Of a DNA stretch of 64,000 nucleotides, positions 36,037 to 44,235 are shown piece after piece. Within the stretch, counting starts at the first letter, position 1, and each line of letters starts with the position of its first letter. The stretch lies in NCBI RefSeq assembly GCF_000685075.1, contig NZ_BAYD01000020.1:60563-124562 (forward strand), given 5' to 3'. The stretch comes from Paraburkholderia oxyphila NBRC 105797. GTDB taxonomy: Bacteria; Pseudomonadota; Gammaproteobacteria; Burkholderiales; Burkholderiaceae. Under the pieces are notes generated by a model, which was not told where the DNA came from, searched no databases, and saw nothing but the letters and a program-made list of their open reading frames with translations. A program made the translations under genes and the position numbers.

Positions 36037-37386
36037 ATGGGAATGGGAGACCAGATTCGCAAGCAACTTGCGGCGGCGGCGCTCAAACGTCAACTCGAGC
36101 GCGTCTCAGGCGAGGCGCAGGCGCAACTGGACGGCGCGGCGCCGCAAGTTGGCGCACGCACGGGCGTGGTGGCGGATGCGTCCTGGGACGCGCGTGCGCG
36201 TTTCGAGGCCATGCCGCTGTATCAGCAAGTCAAGCTCATGAAGCAGATGGGCGAGACGTTGCGCGTCGAGTCGCCGTTTTTTCGCGTGCATGAAGGCATG
36301 GCCGGTGCGACGACGACAATCGGCGGGCGCGAGTACGTCAATTACGCGAATTACAACTACCTCGGCCTCGCTTCGGAACCTTCGGTGATGGCCGCTGCGC
36401 AGGCCGCGATCGGTCGCTATGGCACGTCGGTTTCGGCGAGCCGCATGGTGGCGGGAGAGCGGCCAGTGCAGCGCGAGCTTGAACGCGAGCTCGCGGCATT
36501 CTACGAGACCGAAGACTGCGTGGCGTTCGTGAGCGGTCACGCCACCAACGTAACGGTGATTGGCGCCTTGTTCGGTCACGGCGACCTGATCGTGCATGAC
36601 TCGCTCGCGCACAATAGCATCGTGCAGGGCGCGCAGCTGAGCGGCGCGAAACGGCTCTCGTTCGCGCACAACGACTGGCGCGAACTCGACAGCCTGCTTG
36701 CGCGCGTGCGCCATGAATACCGCAACGTGCTGGTCGTGCTCGAAGGGCTGTACAGCATGGACGGCGATTATCCAGAGCTCGAACGCTTCGTCGAAATCCG
36801 TCGCCGTCACGGCGTGTTCCTGATGGTGGACGAGGCGCACTCGCTTGGCGTGCTGGGCGAGACGGGACGAGGCATCCGCGAGCACTGCGGTGTGCCAGCA
36901 TCCGAAGTCGATCTGTGGATGGGCACGATGAGCAAGACGCTCGCAGGCTGCGGTGGTTTCATCGCGGGCTGCCAGCCGCTCATCGACATGCTGCGCCATC
37001 TCGCGCCAGGTTTTCTGTACAGCGTCGGGCTCGCGCCCGCGCTTGCAGCGGCTTCGCTTGCCGCCCTCGAGCGTCTGCGAGCAGAGCCCGAGCGTGTGCA
37101 GGCACTCAAAGCGCGCGGCCATCAGTTTGTGCGCGAGGCGCGCGCCGCAGGGCTCGATACCGGAACCAGTGCGGGCTATGCCGTCGTGCCGGTCATCACG
37201 CGCAGCTCGCTCAAGGCCGCACAGTGGGCGAATGCGCTCTTCGATGAAGGTATCAATGTGCAGCCGATCTTCTACCCGGCGGTGGAAGAGCGCGCTGCGC
37301 GGTTGCGTTTTTTCATCTGCTCAACGCACCAACCAGAGCAGATCACCCATACCGTTGCGACGCTCGCACGCATAGCGAAACGCTAA
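36037..37386 (+). CDS. wcbT: PLP-dependent alpha-oxoamine synthase (WcbT)
   Basis: 449 residues, class II aminotransferase fold of the AONS/KBL/serine palmitoyltransferase family. Key features: NYNYLGLASEPSV, the VSGHATNVTV stretch, HDSLAHNSI, VDEAHSLGVLG with Asp265, and the PLP Lys300 in GTMSKTLAGCGG. There are ~85 extra N-terminal residues rich in charged helix before the core. Family members condense an amino acid with an acyl-CoA or acyl-ACP and lose CO2; here the acyl donor is inferred to be the WcbR product. AAAGGCAGCAG precedes the start, 36 bases after wcbS. Confidence 0.92.
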   Translation: MGMGDQIRKQLAAAALKRQLERVSGEAQAQLDGAAPQVGARTGVVADASWDARARFEAMPLYQQVKLMKQMGETLRVESPFFRVHEGMAGATTTIGGREYVNYANYNYLGLASEPSVMAAAQAAIGRYGTSVSASRMVAGERPVQRELERELAAFYETEDCVAFVSGHATNVTVIGALFGHGDLIVHDSLAHNSIVQGAQLSGAKRLSFAHNDWRELDSLLARVRHEYRNVLVVLEGLYSMDGDYPELERFVEIRRRHGVFLMVDEAHSLGVLGETGRGIREHCGVPASEVDLWMGTMSKTLAGCGGFIAGCQPLIDMLRHLAPGFLYSVGLAPALAAASLAALERLRAEPERVQALKARGHQFVREARAAGLDTGTSAGYAVVPVITRSSLKAAQWANALFDEGINVQPIFYPAVEERAARLRFFICSTHQPEQITHTVATLARIAKR

Positions 37387-37396
37387 AGGAAGAACA

Positions 37397-38140
37397 ATGA
37401 CAATCGAGGCTCCCGTATCGCACACCTCGTTTGAGGACGCGACGGACGCGCACGCCGAATCGCCGATATCCCGGCGTGCGCCAACGCTGACACGCGCGTT
37501 CACGTTCCGTCCCGCGCGCGTGAGCGACGCGACGGCGTGTGCGCCGCTCGTCTTCGCTTCAGGTGAGCACGAGTTCGAATTCTTTCTCGGCGCGCCACGC
37601 GAGGAATGCATCGCATTTCTGCGGTACGCGTTTGCGCTTTCGGCGGGGCGCTTTTCGTGGCGCCGCCATGAAGTCGCTATCGACGCACAGGGGGACATTG
37701 TGGCGGTACTCGCGGCTCACGACGGCCGCCGCATCTTCGCCGACGATCCGCACATTGTCTGGACACTGCTGCGTTACTTTGGCATTTTGCGCACCGTCCC
37801 CATGCTGCTGCGCGGCCTCGTGCTCGAAACGGAGCTGCCCAAGCCGAAGCGAGCGCAAACGCTCGTCGCGCATTGCGCGACACGTGCCGGCGCGCGCGGA
37901 GCGGGCGTGTTCACGGCACTCTTCGAGCATGGGCTTCGCGCGGAACAAGCGGTCCAGCGCGGCCTCGAAGCCGCTGAACGCGAAATCGTGCTCGATGTCC
38001 TCGTGAGCAACACCCGGGCGATGGCGCTGTATCGGCGCCTCGGATTCGTCGAACTGCCACGCAGGCGCTCGCGTTCGCGGTATTTGCCGGCGCGGCTCGA
38101 GTCAGTGCGCATGCGGCTGGCGTCGCGTCGTCCGGCATGA
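37397..38140 (+). CDS. GNAT-type N-acyltransferase at the end of the capsule operon
   Basis: 247 residues, ribosome site AAAGGAAG before ATG 37397, ten bases after wcbT. GNAT acyl-CoA site: CATRAGARGAGVFTALFEHGL (R-x-x-G-x-G/A type), followed by VLVSNTRAMALYRRLGFVEL, the typical C-terminal beta-strand and YRRLGF motif. The N-terminal ~40 residues look disordered. It could acylate the amine made by WcbT or an amino-sugar; the substrate is unknown. Last gene before the gene-poor accessory DNA. Confidence 0.75.
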   Translation: MTIEAPVSHTSFEDATDAHAESPISRRAPTLTRAFTFRPARVSDATACAPLVFASGEHEFEFFLGAPREECIAFLRYAFALSAGRFSWRRHEVAIDAQGDIVAVLAAHDGRRIFADDPHIVWTLLRYFGILRTVPMLLRGLVLETELPKPKRAQTLVAHCATRAGARGAGVFTALFEHGLRAEQAVQRGLEAAEREIVLDVLVSNTRAMALYRRLGFVELPRRRSRSRYLPARLESVRMRLASRRPA

Positions 38141-38773
38141 CGCGTGCGTGGAGGAGTCACGGCCGCAGTGTGTGGTATGGGTAAGCTGCTCGCCAAGGCT
38201 GCCGTGGCCGCTGTGGCGTGCGTCCGGTTCCGGTAAACTTCGGGCGCGTCAATGCCACTCGCGTGAGGCAGTTGCGAGAAGCGCGCTCTTGGTGCGCCAC
38301 TGACCCACGCCGGCCGGTACCTCTGCGCCATCGGGCCAAGCTCCGTTCTCTAGCAGCCCTCCTGATTTTCCAGTGCCTCGGCGAGAGCGTTTCCTGCGTT
38401 TTTTCGCTGCCCGTTCCCGGACCCGTGATCGGCAGGCTGTTGCTGTTTGCATTCCCAATGTTCCGGCCCAGTGCGGCCGAATCGATCGAGCCCACTGCGC
38501 TCGAGCTACAGCACGACCTTTCGCTGCAGCGTGAAGTTTCGCGAAGGCCTCATGCCGTTAGCGAGGCTGGCGTTGGTGCGACGCTTCATGCTGAGTTCGG
38601 GCGCGGTGTGGCGAAAGTTGCAATCTGCGTGCTTCGAGGCCGCGTTTCCCTGAAGAGCCGAGCTTGTAATGCGGACACCGCTAGCGCGCCCTCTGGTATG
38701 GACAGCTCTGGCGGTTACCCGGTCGGATATCGGGCTGGAAGGGGATTCCGATTCCAAGATCAGCAAGCATCCC

Positions 38774-38789
38774 GTTTATGCGCCTAAAC
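38774..38789. repeat. Palindrome site 1 (one mismatch)
   Basis: GTTTATGCGCCTAAAC, one base off the perfect 16-base palindrome GTTTAGGCGCCTAAAC found three more times in the window. Outermost left copy. Confidence 0.7.
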
Positions 38790-38939
38790 GGAAATGTCCC
38801 ATTCGCGCGCTAGTCCAATCTTTTTACACGGATCGACCCGAGTACGAAAGTGTGAACCTTTGAACCGAAGGCAAGCACCACCGGCTAGCCCGAATTCGGT
38901 CAAAAGCTTCACAAAAACAGCGTCATTCTGCCTTTAACT

Positions 38940-38955
38940 GTTTAGGCGCCTAAAA
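38940..38955. repeat. Palindrome site 2
   Basis: GTTTAGGCGCCTAAAA; the inner 14 bases TTTAGGCGCCTAAA are a perfect palindrome. It lies in AT-richer DNA 165 bases after site 1. Confidence 0.8.
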
Positions 38956-39249
38956 GGGGATGCTTCCATGGTGCCTACGGTACGCAATTGCATGCTGAGT
39001 AGCTTGTCTTTTTCTCTGACGAGTGCCACCTTGCGCTGATTCAATTGACAGTCTGCCCACTGTCTGTGCGTTTCCATGCCTCTCCTTCGAGCGCGGGTCC
39101 TTAATTGAACGTTTGGGACCACCCAAGAGCGGCGGATTGCGCCACGATTTTGCACATTTTGAACGTGCACAATTCGTCGACGTGACGAAAAATAACCAGT
39201 AGATTCAATATCGTAACGGTGTGGAGTTGTACGATGAAGGCCAAATCGC

Positions 39250-39265
39250 GTTTAGGCGCCTAAAC
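39250..39265. repeat. Palindrome site 3 (perfect)
   Basis: GTTTAGGCGCCTAAAC, perfect 16-base palindrome, at the end of module copy A. Confidence 0.85.
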
Positions 39266-39434
39266 GGCTTAGACTGGAATGGTGCTGCTTTTCATGCAGC
39301 TTTTGGATCAGCCACGATCGTCGGATTGAGTGATACTGTTGCACGGTTTGAACGTGCATAATTTTTTAATGTGATGAAAAATCGTCGTTAGATTAGAAAT
39401 TTGCGCAACGTGGATTGTACGATGACAGACCAAT

Positions 39435-39456
39435 CGCTTGCAGGCGCCTGCAAGCG
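39435..39456. repeat. Palindrome site 4 (variant, 22-base perfect palindrome)
   Basis: Same AGGCGCCT core but with arms CGCTTGC/GCAAGCG instead of GTTT/AAAC. All 22 bases are self-complementary. It ends module copy B, 72 bases before the HTH gene. Confidence 0.8.
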
Positions 39457-39527
39457 GACCACGAACGTGAAGCACGTTATCTCCTCCAAACTTCTTTGCA
39501 TTTCGCTTGCCTTAAGCGCTTTAAACG

Positions 39528-40187
39528 ATGACTGTGCTTCACGACGACTCGCTAGACGCCGATAGGGCCGTTAGCTGTAGGGTCCACGAGGGTCTTCGCT
39601 CCCATTCAAAAGCAGGGCCCGTGGAGCTGGGAAACTACTATCACACGCATCTTACGTTGGGGTTTTGGCCATCTCAAAGTGCCTTGGCAGCCGCGCTCGC
39701 TGTCTCGCCAGGTCACGTCTCTCGGTGCATTGCAATCAGCGGCCTACCAAAGCCAGTTGTAGATGCCTTTGGGGGCTCGGACCACGTCAGCTTCCGGCTG
39801 GGCAGGAAGCTATTGGAGATGAGCCAAAGGCTTGGAACCGACGAGATATGTCGGCGCGCAAAGGCAGCCAAAGTCTTGAAGCTGGTTAGCCCAAGCGATG
39901 TCCTAAGGCTACTTGACTCCGGTTCCGCTCCTGCGCCCCAAAATCCACAACTATGGGTCTCGGTCGAGCGCGGCGCGAAAACGCTTCGCATACAGGGCCC
40001 AGATGCCGAGAAGCTGATTTCGCATATTGACGCGCTAGAACGTGCTATCAGGGCGTGTCTGATTAACCTCCAGGATCAACAGAAGATCGCCAACATGTTC
40101 GCGAATCTTCCTTCCGGCGTCGGGGACGGCGATAAGACGTTCGAAACGTCCTCCCCTGGGATCCGGAGAAAACGCCGTAAGCGGTAA
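39528..40187 (+). CDS. HTH (ParB/KorB-like) DNA-binding protein
   Basis: 219 residues. The middle segment WPSQSALAAALAVSPGHVSRCIAISGLPKPVVDAFG is a helix-turn-helix of the ParB/KorB central-domain type (second helix SPGHVSRCIAI), followed by a helical region. The C-terminus ends in a basic run (RRKRRKR). No N-terminal ParB CTPase motif was recognised. The duplicated operator-like module and palindromes immediately upstream are natural binding-site candidates, for autoregulation or partition. No clear ribosome site precedes ATG 39528, so the start is uncertain. Confidence 0.7.
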   Translation: MTVLHDDSLDADRAVSCRVHEGLRSHSKAGPVELGNYYHTHLTLGFWPSQSALAAALAVSPGHVSRCIAISGLPKPVVDAFGGSDHVSFRLGRKLLEMSQRLGTDEICRRAKAAKVLKLVSPSDVLRLLDSGSAPAPQNPQLWVSVERGAKTLRIQGPDAEKLISHIDALERAIRACLINLQDQQKIANMFANLPSGVGDGDKTFETSSPGIRRKRRKR

Positions 40188-40502
40188 CGGCCCGCCGGAT
40201 CCCCGGCAACGCGGATCGTGGTCGACGCGTACCTTGGTGCTAGGCCGGCCAGTCCGACGATCAGGCGGTGCGCTTGACCAAAAGCAGATCCATGCTGCAC
40301 AGGGGGACGATCGGACACGTCGTCGCTACGGTCGTCTATGGAGTACCGGAGCCCGCAGCATGACCCGGGCGATGCATCAATAGGCAGCCATCGTGGTAGT
40401 CAGTCATGGGCGTGGCTAACGCACCGGTGCACAGCACAGTGCGCTGCGTCATCGGGTGTTAGCTCATCCTTGCCGCTGTGCTGGGAGGTCAAGTGCGTGT
40501 GT
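40188..40502. other. Convergent spacer
   Basis: 315 bases between the HTH gene and the ParR-like gene, which converge here. I see no gene, and no strong terminator. Confidence 0.5.
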
Positions 40503-40838
40503 CTAGTCGAAGTAGTACGCAAGCTGGCTACCCAGATCGGAGCTGAAATCCAGCCCAATGTCCGCTGCGCTGCCTACACTCAGGGTCACAAAACTCTCGG
40601 TCACGTTCGCTTCGTTCGTTGTTAACCTCGGCGTTTGGGCGCTCTCTGGTGCGGGCGATACAGGCGCCGGATGCGAAATAGACTCCTGTCGCATCATTTC
40701 ACGCAGAAGCATCGCTTCGGCGAGCAACCGCAACACCGCTGCGCGCTCGCGCGCCGATATGCACCGGCCCAATCGCTCGTGCAGCAGTGGTGAGACGAGA
40801 GGGTTAATCGTCACCTCGATCGTGAATTTGTCGTTCAT
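40503..40838 (-). CDS. Small ParR/StbB-type partner of the actin-like protein
   Basis: 111 residues. ATG 40838 overlaps the parM-like stop (ATGA), so translation is coupled; an in-frame ATG at 40847 would add three residues. The N-terminal half (FTIEVTINPLVSPLLHERLGRCISARERAAVLRLLAEAMLL) looks like a ribbon-helix-helix-type DNA-binding fold. The C-terminal half is acidic and low in structure. A small DNA-binding protein right after an actin-like ATPase is the arrangement of type II (ParMRC) partition systems. Homology is inferred from context more than from sequence. Confidence 0.65.
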   Translation of the reverse strand: MNDKFTIEVTINPLVSPLLHERLGRCISARERAAVLRLLAEAMLLREMMRQESISHPAPVSPAPESAQTPRLTTNEANVTESFVTLSVGSAADIGLDFSSDLGSQLAYYFD

Positions 40839-41845
40839 GCCGCGCACCGCTCACGCGCGATTCCAACTTCGCCAGCGATCAGGAATCCACGTACGTTTGC
40901 GAGGCAGGGAGGATCGATCCTCTCGATTACGACGCGCGGGAATGCGCGACGGATTGCCATGGCATAGAGCGCTGTACCGCCGCCCGAAAGAATGATTGAG
41001 CGCACGTCGGGCAGGGGGCCGATGTGGTTCCGTATGTCCATCGCAACGCTGGCGATGATCGGCGCGGCCAGCTCGACATACGGTGCGAGATCGATGTTTT
41101 TGCCATAAATGAAGAAGGGTGTCTTCTCGCGCAGTGCCTTGTCGATGAGCTCGATCTCGTTGATCTCTTCGTCTTCCTCGCGTGAAATGAGCTTCGCGAT
41201 GTGCTGGGAGATCTGCGATGCGCCGCCGGATATGCCGCTACTGAGGTTGTGATCCATCTTGAAGCCGTTCGCATAGACCCAGTTCGTCGTAAAGTAGCCC
41301 ACGTCGATAACCAGGTGCGCATCGTCGCGTCGGAAGCTGCTGCCGCGGGCACTCGCCACATGCACGAGCGAACCAATGGGCTGCGGGATGACCACCACCT
41401 TCTCGACTACGACGCGGCCGTGGCCGAAGTCGTGCTCGCCGACGAATCGTTCCTTCAGAACCGCTGAATCTTTTTCCATATTGTGAACGGATACGCCGAG
41501 AACGAGACGCTCGATACGCGTGACACCGGAAAAGTGAATCGCGCCGAAAAGCAACGCTGCGTAGTTGTCGGTCAGCACGTAGTCGACTGCGAGCGCGCGG
41601 CCAGTCCTGCCATAAGCCGCGGTGATCGGCACGTCGGGGCCAACCTGATATTCAATGCGGCCGATGTTGATTGTTGCGACCTTGCGCGCGGCGAGCACGC
41701 TCTCAGTGTCGCCCCAAAATATTTGGGTCGGGGCCAGCGGCGCAAGCGATGGAAACATACCAGTCGCGACCGTCCCACTCGCGGTACGGTACGAGTACTT
41801 CGTATTGCCGTAGCCGACGTCGACTGCGAAGACGGGTGTTTTCAT
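40835..41845 (-). CDS. ParM-like actin-family ATPase (plasmid segregation type)
   Basis: 336 residues from ATG 41845 (MKTPVFAVDVGYGNTKYSY), with GAAAGGA upstream. The actin-fold phosphate-1 motif is AVDVGYGNTK, phosphate-2 is LVIDVGYFTTNWVYANG, and the adenosine motif is ILSGGGTALYAMAI. This matches the StbA/ParM-like branch that forms filaments to push plasmids apart. Downstream partner overlaps; a small upstream frame also overlaps its start. Found on what otherwise looks like a chromosome, so it may mark an integrated plasmid or island. Confidence 0.85.
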   Translation of the reverse strand: MKTPVFAVDVGYGNTKYSYRTASGTVATGMFPSLAPLAPTQIFWGDTESVLAARKVATINIGRIEYQVGPDVPITAAYGRTGRALAVDYVLTDNYAALLFGAIHFSGVTRIERLVLGVSVHNMEKDSAVLKERFVGEHDFGHGRVVVEKVVVIPQPIGSLVHVASARGSSFRRDDAHLVIDVGYFTTNWVYANGFKMDHNLSSGISGGASQISQHIAKLISREEDEEINEIELIDKALREKTPFFIYGKNIDLAPYVELAAPIIASVAMDIRNHIGPLPDVRSIILSGGGTALYAMAIRRAFPRVVIERIDPPCLANVRGFLIAGEVGIARERCAA

Positions 41846-41985
41846 GCTCGGTGTCCTTTCAAAGCGGTATTGGCAGCGTTGAGAAGAAGTCGAAGACGGG
41901 TGTGGAGATCCGTTTCGTTTTCCACGAACCTCCGACTCATTTCCTGAGGTTGATTCGCAGTACATCGAAATAGACGGCGAAACAT
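41842..41985 (-). CDS. Possible small gene coupled to the ParM-like start
   Basis: A minus-strand frame ends with TGA 41844-41842, overlapping the parM ATG (ATGA), exactly as real coupled genes do. It is open back to an ATG at 42201; ATGs at 41985 and 41940 are also available, and none has a strong ribosome site. The last ~50 residues (MFRRLFRCTANQPQEM onward) are charged and helix-like. No family recognised. It could be a leader peptide, a small regulator or chance. Confidence 0.3.
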   Translation of the reverse strand: MFRRLFRCTANQPQEMSRRFVENETDLHTRLRLLLNAANTALKGHRA

Positions 41986-42474
41986 CGACTTCGCTGCATC
42001 CAGTCTATCGAGCGTGGAGAGACGCAAAGTCGGCGAAATCTCACGGAAACAGGGGGGCTTTTGCTTGCTCTCGCTCGTCTGAGTCAGACAGGACGTGTGG
42101 AGGACGCCACTGACGTTGCATGCGCGTTTGGAGAAGTCCTCTGTGGTCAGTCCGCAGACGGCTTTGAATGAACACAGGTGCCTTGACTTTGCAATGGGCA
42201 TGCGATGCTTAAATCACGCTGCGGTGACGCAGCGCCCTGCGCCATGCACCGGTGCAGGAACCTCAACTGCGAAACAAACATGGAATACCAATTGACCAAT
42301 GCCATCTTTTGCGGTCACCGTCCCCTCGCTTGTAGAGCGTGGCGAATTTCGTCGTCTTTCCAAGCGCTGACAACCACCCGAGCGAATACGCTCGGCCAGT
42401 AAGTGTCAGAAGATCACGCGTCGCATTGCCGCTAAGAGGCTCCTGAGTCGCACAGTCCACATAGAGAAGCCAGT
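41986..42474. promoter_or_regulatory. Divergent spacer between the ParM module and the coiled-coil gene
   Basis: About 490 bases with two outward-facing transcription units, so it should hold promoters for both. No strong promoter, palindrome or terminator was recognised. A minus-strand frame open to 42201 covers part of it (see the preceding small gene). Confidence 0.4.
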
Positions 42475-43386
42475 ATGAGCAACAAGAAAAAGCCGCCGAT
42501 TGACCCGAATTTCGATCCGACCGTGCCCGAGGAGGTCGTTGAATTCCTGGCGGAAACGGACATGCAGTCCCTCCTCGCCAAGGACCTCAGCGACGACATC
42601 CTGAATGCCGTCATCGAGAATCGCAAGGCACACCACGAAATGTCCACGCGGGAGGCGAAGTTGCTGATTGCGGCGTACCGACAGATGCGGAATGAGCTCG
42701 CGGCAACAAAGGAGCGGGTCGAGTCAGTCAACAACGAGATGGCAAGGCTGAACGCGCTGTACGACGTAAGCAAGGCGGAAGAGCTGCGCCTCCAGCGTGA
42801 AATGGAACAGACGCAGGTCGAGCAGTTGAAGACCCAGGAAGCGAACGGGTGCCTGAGCAACGAACTCGCGCTCGTCAGAGGCTCATGCAGTGCACTTCAT
42901 CTGGAGATCAGCAAGACCGAGAAGGAGCGCGACGCCGCCCGCTGGGAAGTCGCGCAAATGCGTAAGCGGCCGCCAAAGTTGGACGACGCTGAGGCGAGGG
43001 CGCAGCTGCGCCGCATCAATGAGCAGTTCGGCAGGAAGTTGGCCGAGTTGCAGCAACTTGACGACAGGATCGAAGCGCTGAAGGCCGAAGAAGCCGCGAT
43101 TGGGGTGAAGCTGCGGGAGGGCAAAGCGGCGCTCGAAACCCGTAGCCGCGTCGACGCGCAAATGAACGCGCTGTGGGTCGATTTCGGTGAATTTGCGCAG
43201 CGATATCACAGCGCGCAGTTGCTGTGTACCGCCGAAGGCAATCCCGAGCGATACCAGGCTATCTTCGACGCGCTCGCAGACGTCGTCGGCAAGTTCCACA
43301 TGGGGATCGTGGCTGCGAGCAAAGGCCGCTTCAAGATACGCGCGCGGAGAGCGCGTCGACGTGCAGGGACGGCACGTCCCAGATGA
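42475..43386 (+). CDS. Long coiled-coil protein of unknown function
   Basis: 303 residues, AGAGAAG before ATG 42475. Residues ~55-230 are nearly continuous heptad-type helix rich in Glu, Lys, Arg, Leu and Ala (RQMRNELAATKERVESVNNEM; RINEQFGRKLAELQQLDDRIEALKAEE), so a rod-like dimer is expected. The tail is very basic (RRARRRAGTARPR), suggesting nucleic-acid contact. No known domain was recognised. It is divergent from the ParM-like operon and lies inside the palindrome-bounded segment, so it may belong to that maintenance module. Confidence 0.75.
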   Translation: MSNKKKPPIDPNFDPTVPEEVVEFLAETDMQSLLAKDLSDDILNAVIENRKAHHEMSTREAKLLIAAYRQMRNELAATKERVESVNNEMARLNALYDVSKAEELRLQREMEQTQVEQLKTQEANGCLSNELALVRGSCSALHLEISKTEKERDAARWEVAQMRKRPPKLDDAEARAQLRRINEQFGRKLAELQQLDDRIEALKAEEAAIGVKLREGKAALETRSRVDAQMNALWVDFGEFAQRYHSAQLLCTAEGNPERYQAIFDALADVVGKFHMGIVAASKGRFKIRARRARRRAGTARPR

Positions 43387-43952
43387 ACCAGGAAGACAAA
43401 AGGCGAACCGGCAACTACCACACCCTGTAGCGTAGAGCTTGACGCCCGAAATCAAGCTCGGGCTGACCCGACCCCGTGCCGCAAGGCGCTACGTTGCGCA
43501 GAAGACGGCAGACTCACCGCCGGATGCTTCACCCAGTCCGCCGCTCTGGAAGGGGCGGTTGCAGACAAGCGACCGGGCAAGCACGAAACGGATCGTCCCC
43601 CTCCGCTTCATCGCTGACACCTGCTGCGCAACATCGTCGAGGGAAGCGTCACAAGGCCCGTAAGGGCAACGTTTGTCGCGGCGCCAACGTGCGCTACCGT
43701 TGGCCCCGCTTTCTCAACCTCAGCAAATCCGAAGGCTGGTTTGCGCCGTCATGCTGTTCTCTGGAGCGTGAAGAGCGGGAAGTGGCTCAGATAGCGAGAA
43801 AGCCCACTGATTTTGCCCCTCTATCGACCGACCAATCGCCGAAAGCTCAACAGAAAATGCATCATTCCGGGTTTAGGCGTTTAGGCGCCTAAACGGGAGG
43901 TCGGCCAGACCTCACCCTGGCCCGTGTCGAGACGACGTATGAGACGCTCGAA
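43387..43952. other. Gene-poor spacer ending at palindrome site 5
   Basis: 566 bases after the coiled-coil gene. Short frames in this stretch show no recognisable motifs. The right end carries the palindrome at 43871-43894. Confidence 0.5.
43871..43894. repeat. Palindrome site 5 with an extra half-site
   Basis: A perfect GTTTAGGCGCCTAAAC at 43879-43894 is directly preceded by another half-site GTTTAGGCG at 43871-43879. Rightmost copy of the family, 5.1 kb from site 1, so the five sites bracket the HTH/ParM/coiled-coil genes. Confidence 0.85.
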
Positions 43953-44111
43953 ATGAAGAACACCGATATGACGTTCGCGAAGTTTCTGCGCAGCGACCGT
44001 GCGCAGAAAGGCCCGCACGTCGATATCTCCAGTTACGACGACGTCCTCTTTGATGCGCCGCGGTCGAAGAACTGGATCACACGGGCAGCCCTCCTCAAGT
44101 CCGGCAACTAG
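43953..44111 (+). CDS. Small ORF or gene remnant after palindrome site 5
   Basis: 52 residues from ATG 43953, and the frame stays open upstream towards the palindrome with a coding-like sequence (VETTYETLEMKNTDM). The product is polar (FAKFLRSDRAQKGPHVDISSYDDVLFD). Lacking a clear ribosome site, it may be the 3' remnant of a gene cut at the palindrome. No family recognised. Confidence 0.35.
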   Translation: MKNTDMTFAKFLRSDRAQKGPHVDISSYDDVLFDAPRSKNWITRAALLKSGN

Positions 44112-44235
44112 CGGGCTACCTCGACTAGCCACGCACACTTGACTTCCCGCACGACGTGCAAGGATCAACTGAGACCTCATTGACACAGCGCGCCGCGCTG
44201 TGCAGCGGGGCATCACCGTCAAAGGGAAAGCTGAC

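Larger units (their letters stand above)
39138..39456. repeat. Duplicated ~130-base operator-like module (two imperfect direct copies)
   Basis: Copy A (about 39138-39265) and copy B (about 39327-39456) share order and wording. Each has a 19-base inverted repeat (TGCAC-N9-GTGCA; 39151-39169 and 39340-39358), then GTGACGAAAAAT or GTGATGAAAAAT, then (GT)TAGATT, then TTGTACGATGA, and a final AGGCGCCT palindrome. The inverted-repeat-to-palindrome distance is 103 bases in A and 102 in B. Placed directly upstream of the HTH gene, it reads like a duplicated promoter/operator or partition-site module. Confidence 0.65.
38141..39527. other. Gene-poor boundary region between capsule operon and HTH gene
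   Basis: 1.4 kb without a convincing gene. GC content and codon-like structure fall after about 38750. It contains four copies or variants of the GTTTAGGCGCCTAAAC palindrome and a duplicated operator-like module directly upstream of the HTH gene (listed separately). Short open frames here show no recognisable motifs and look spurious. Confidence 0.6.

Noticed and set aside
38457..38787. Reading frames between the GNAT gene and palindrome site 1
   Set aside because: Weak resemblance to small periplasmic domains disappeared on closer reading; no start signal and several frames overlap.
43476..43892. 138-codon plus-strand frame after the coiled-coil gene
   Set aside because: Runs into the palindrome, has Arg/Pro-rich low-information content and no ribosome site.
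38774..43894. Palindrome family as XerCD/dif sites or IS ends
   Set aside because: Fully symmetric short sites without dif-like arms, and no transposase or target duplication beside them.
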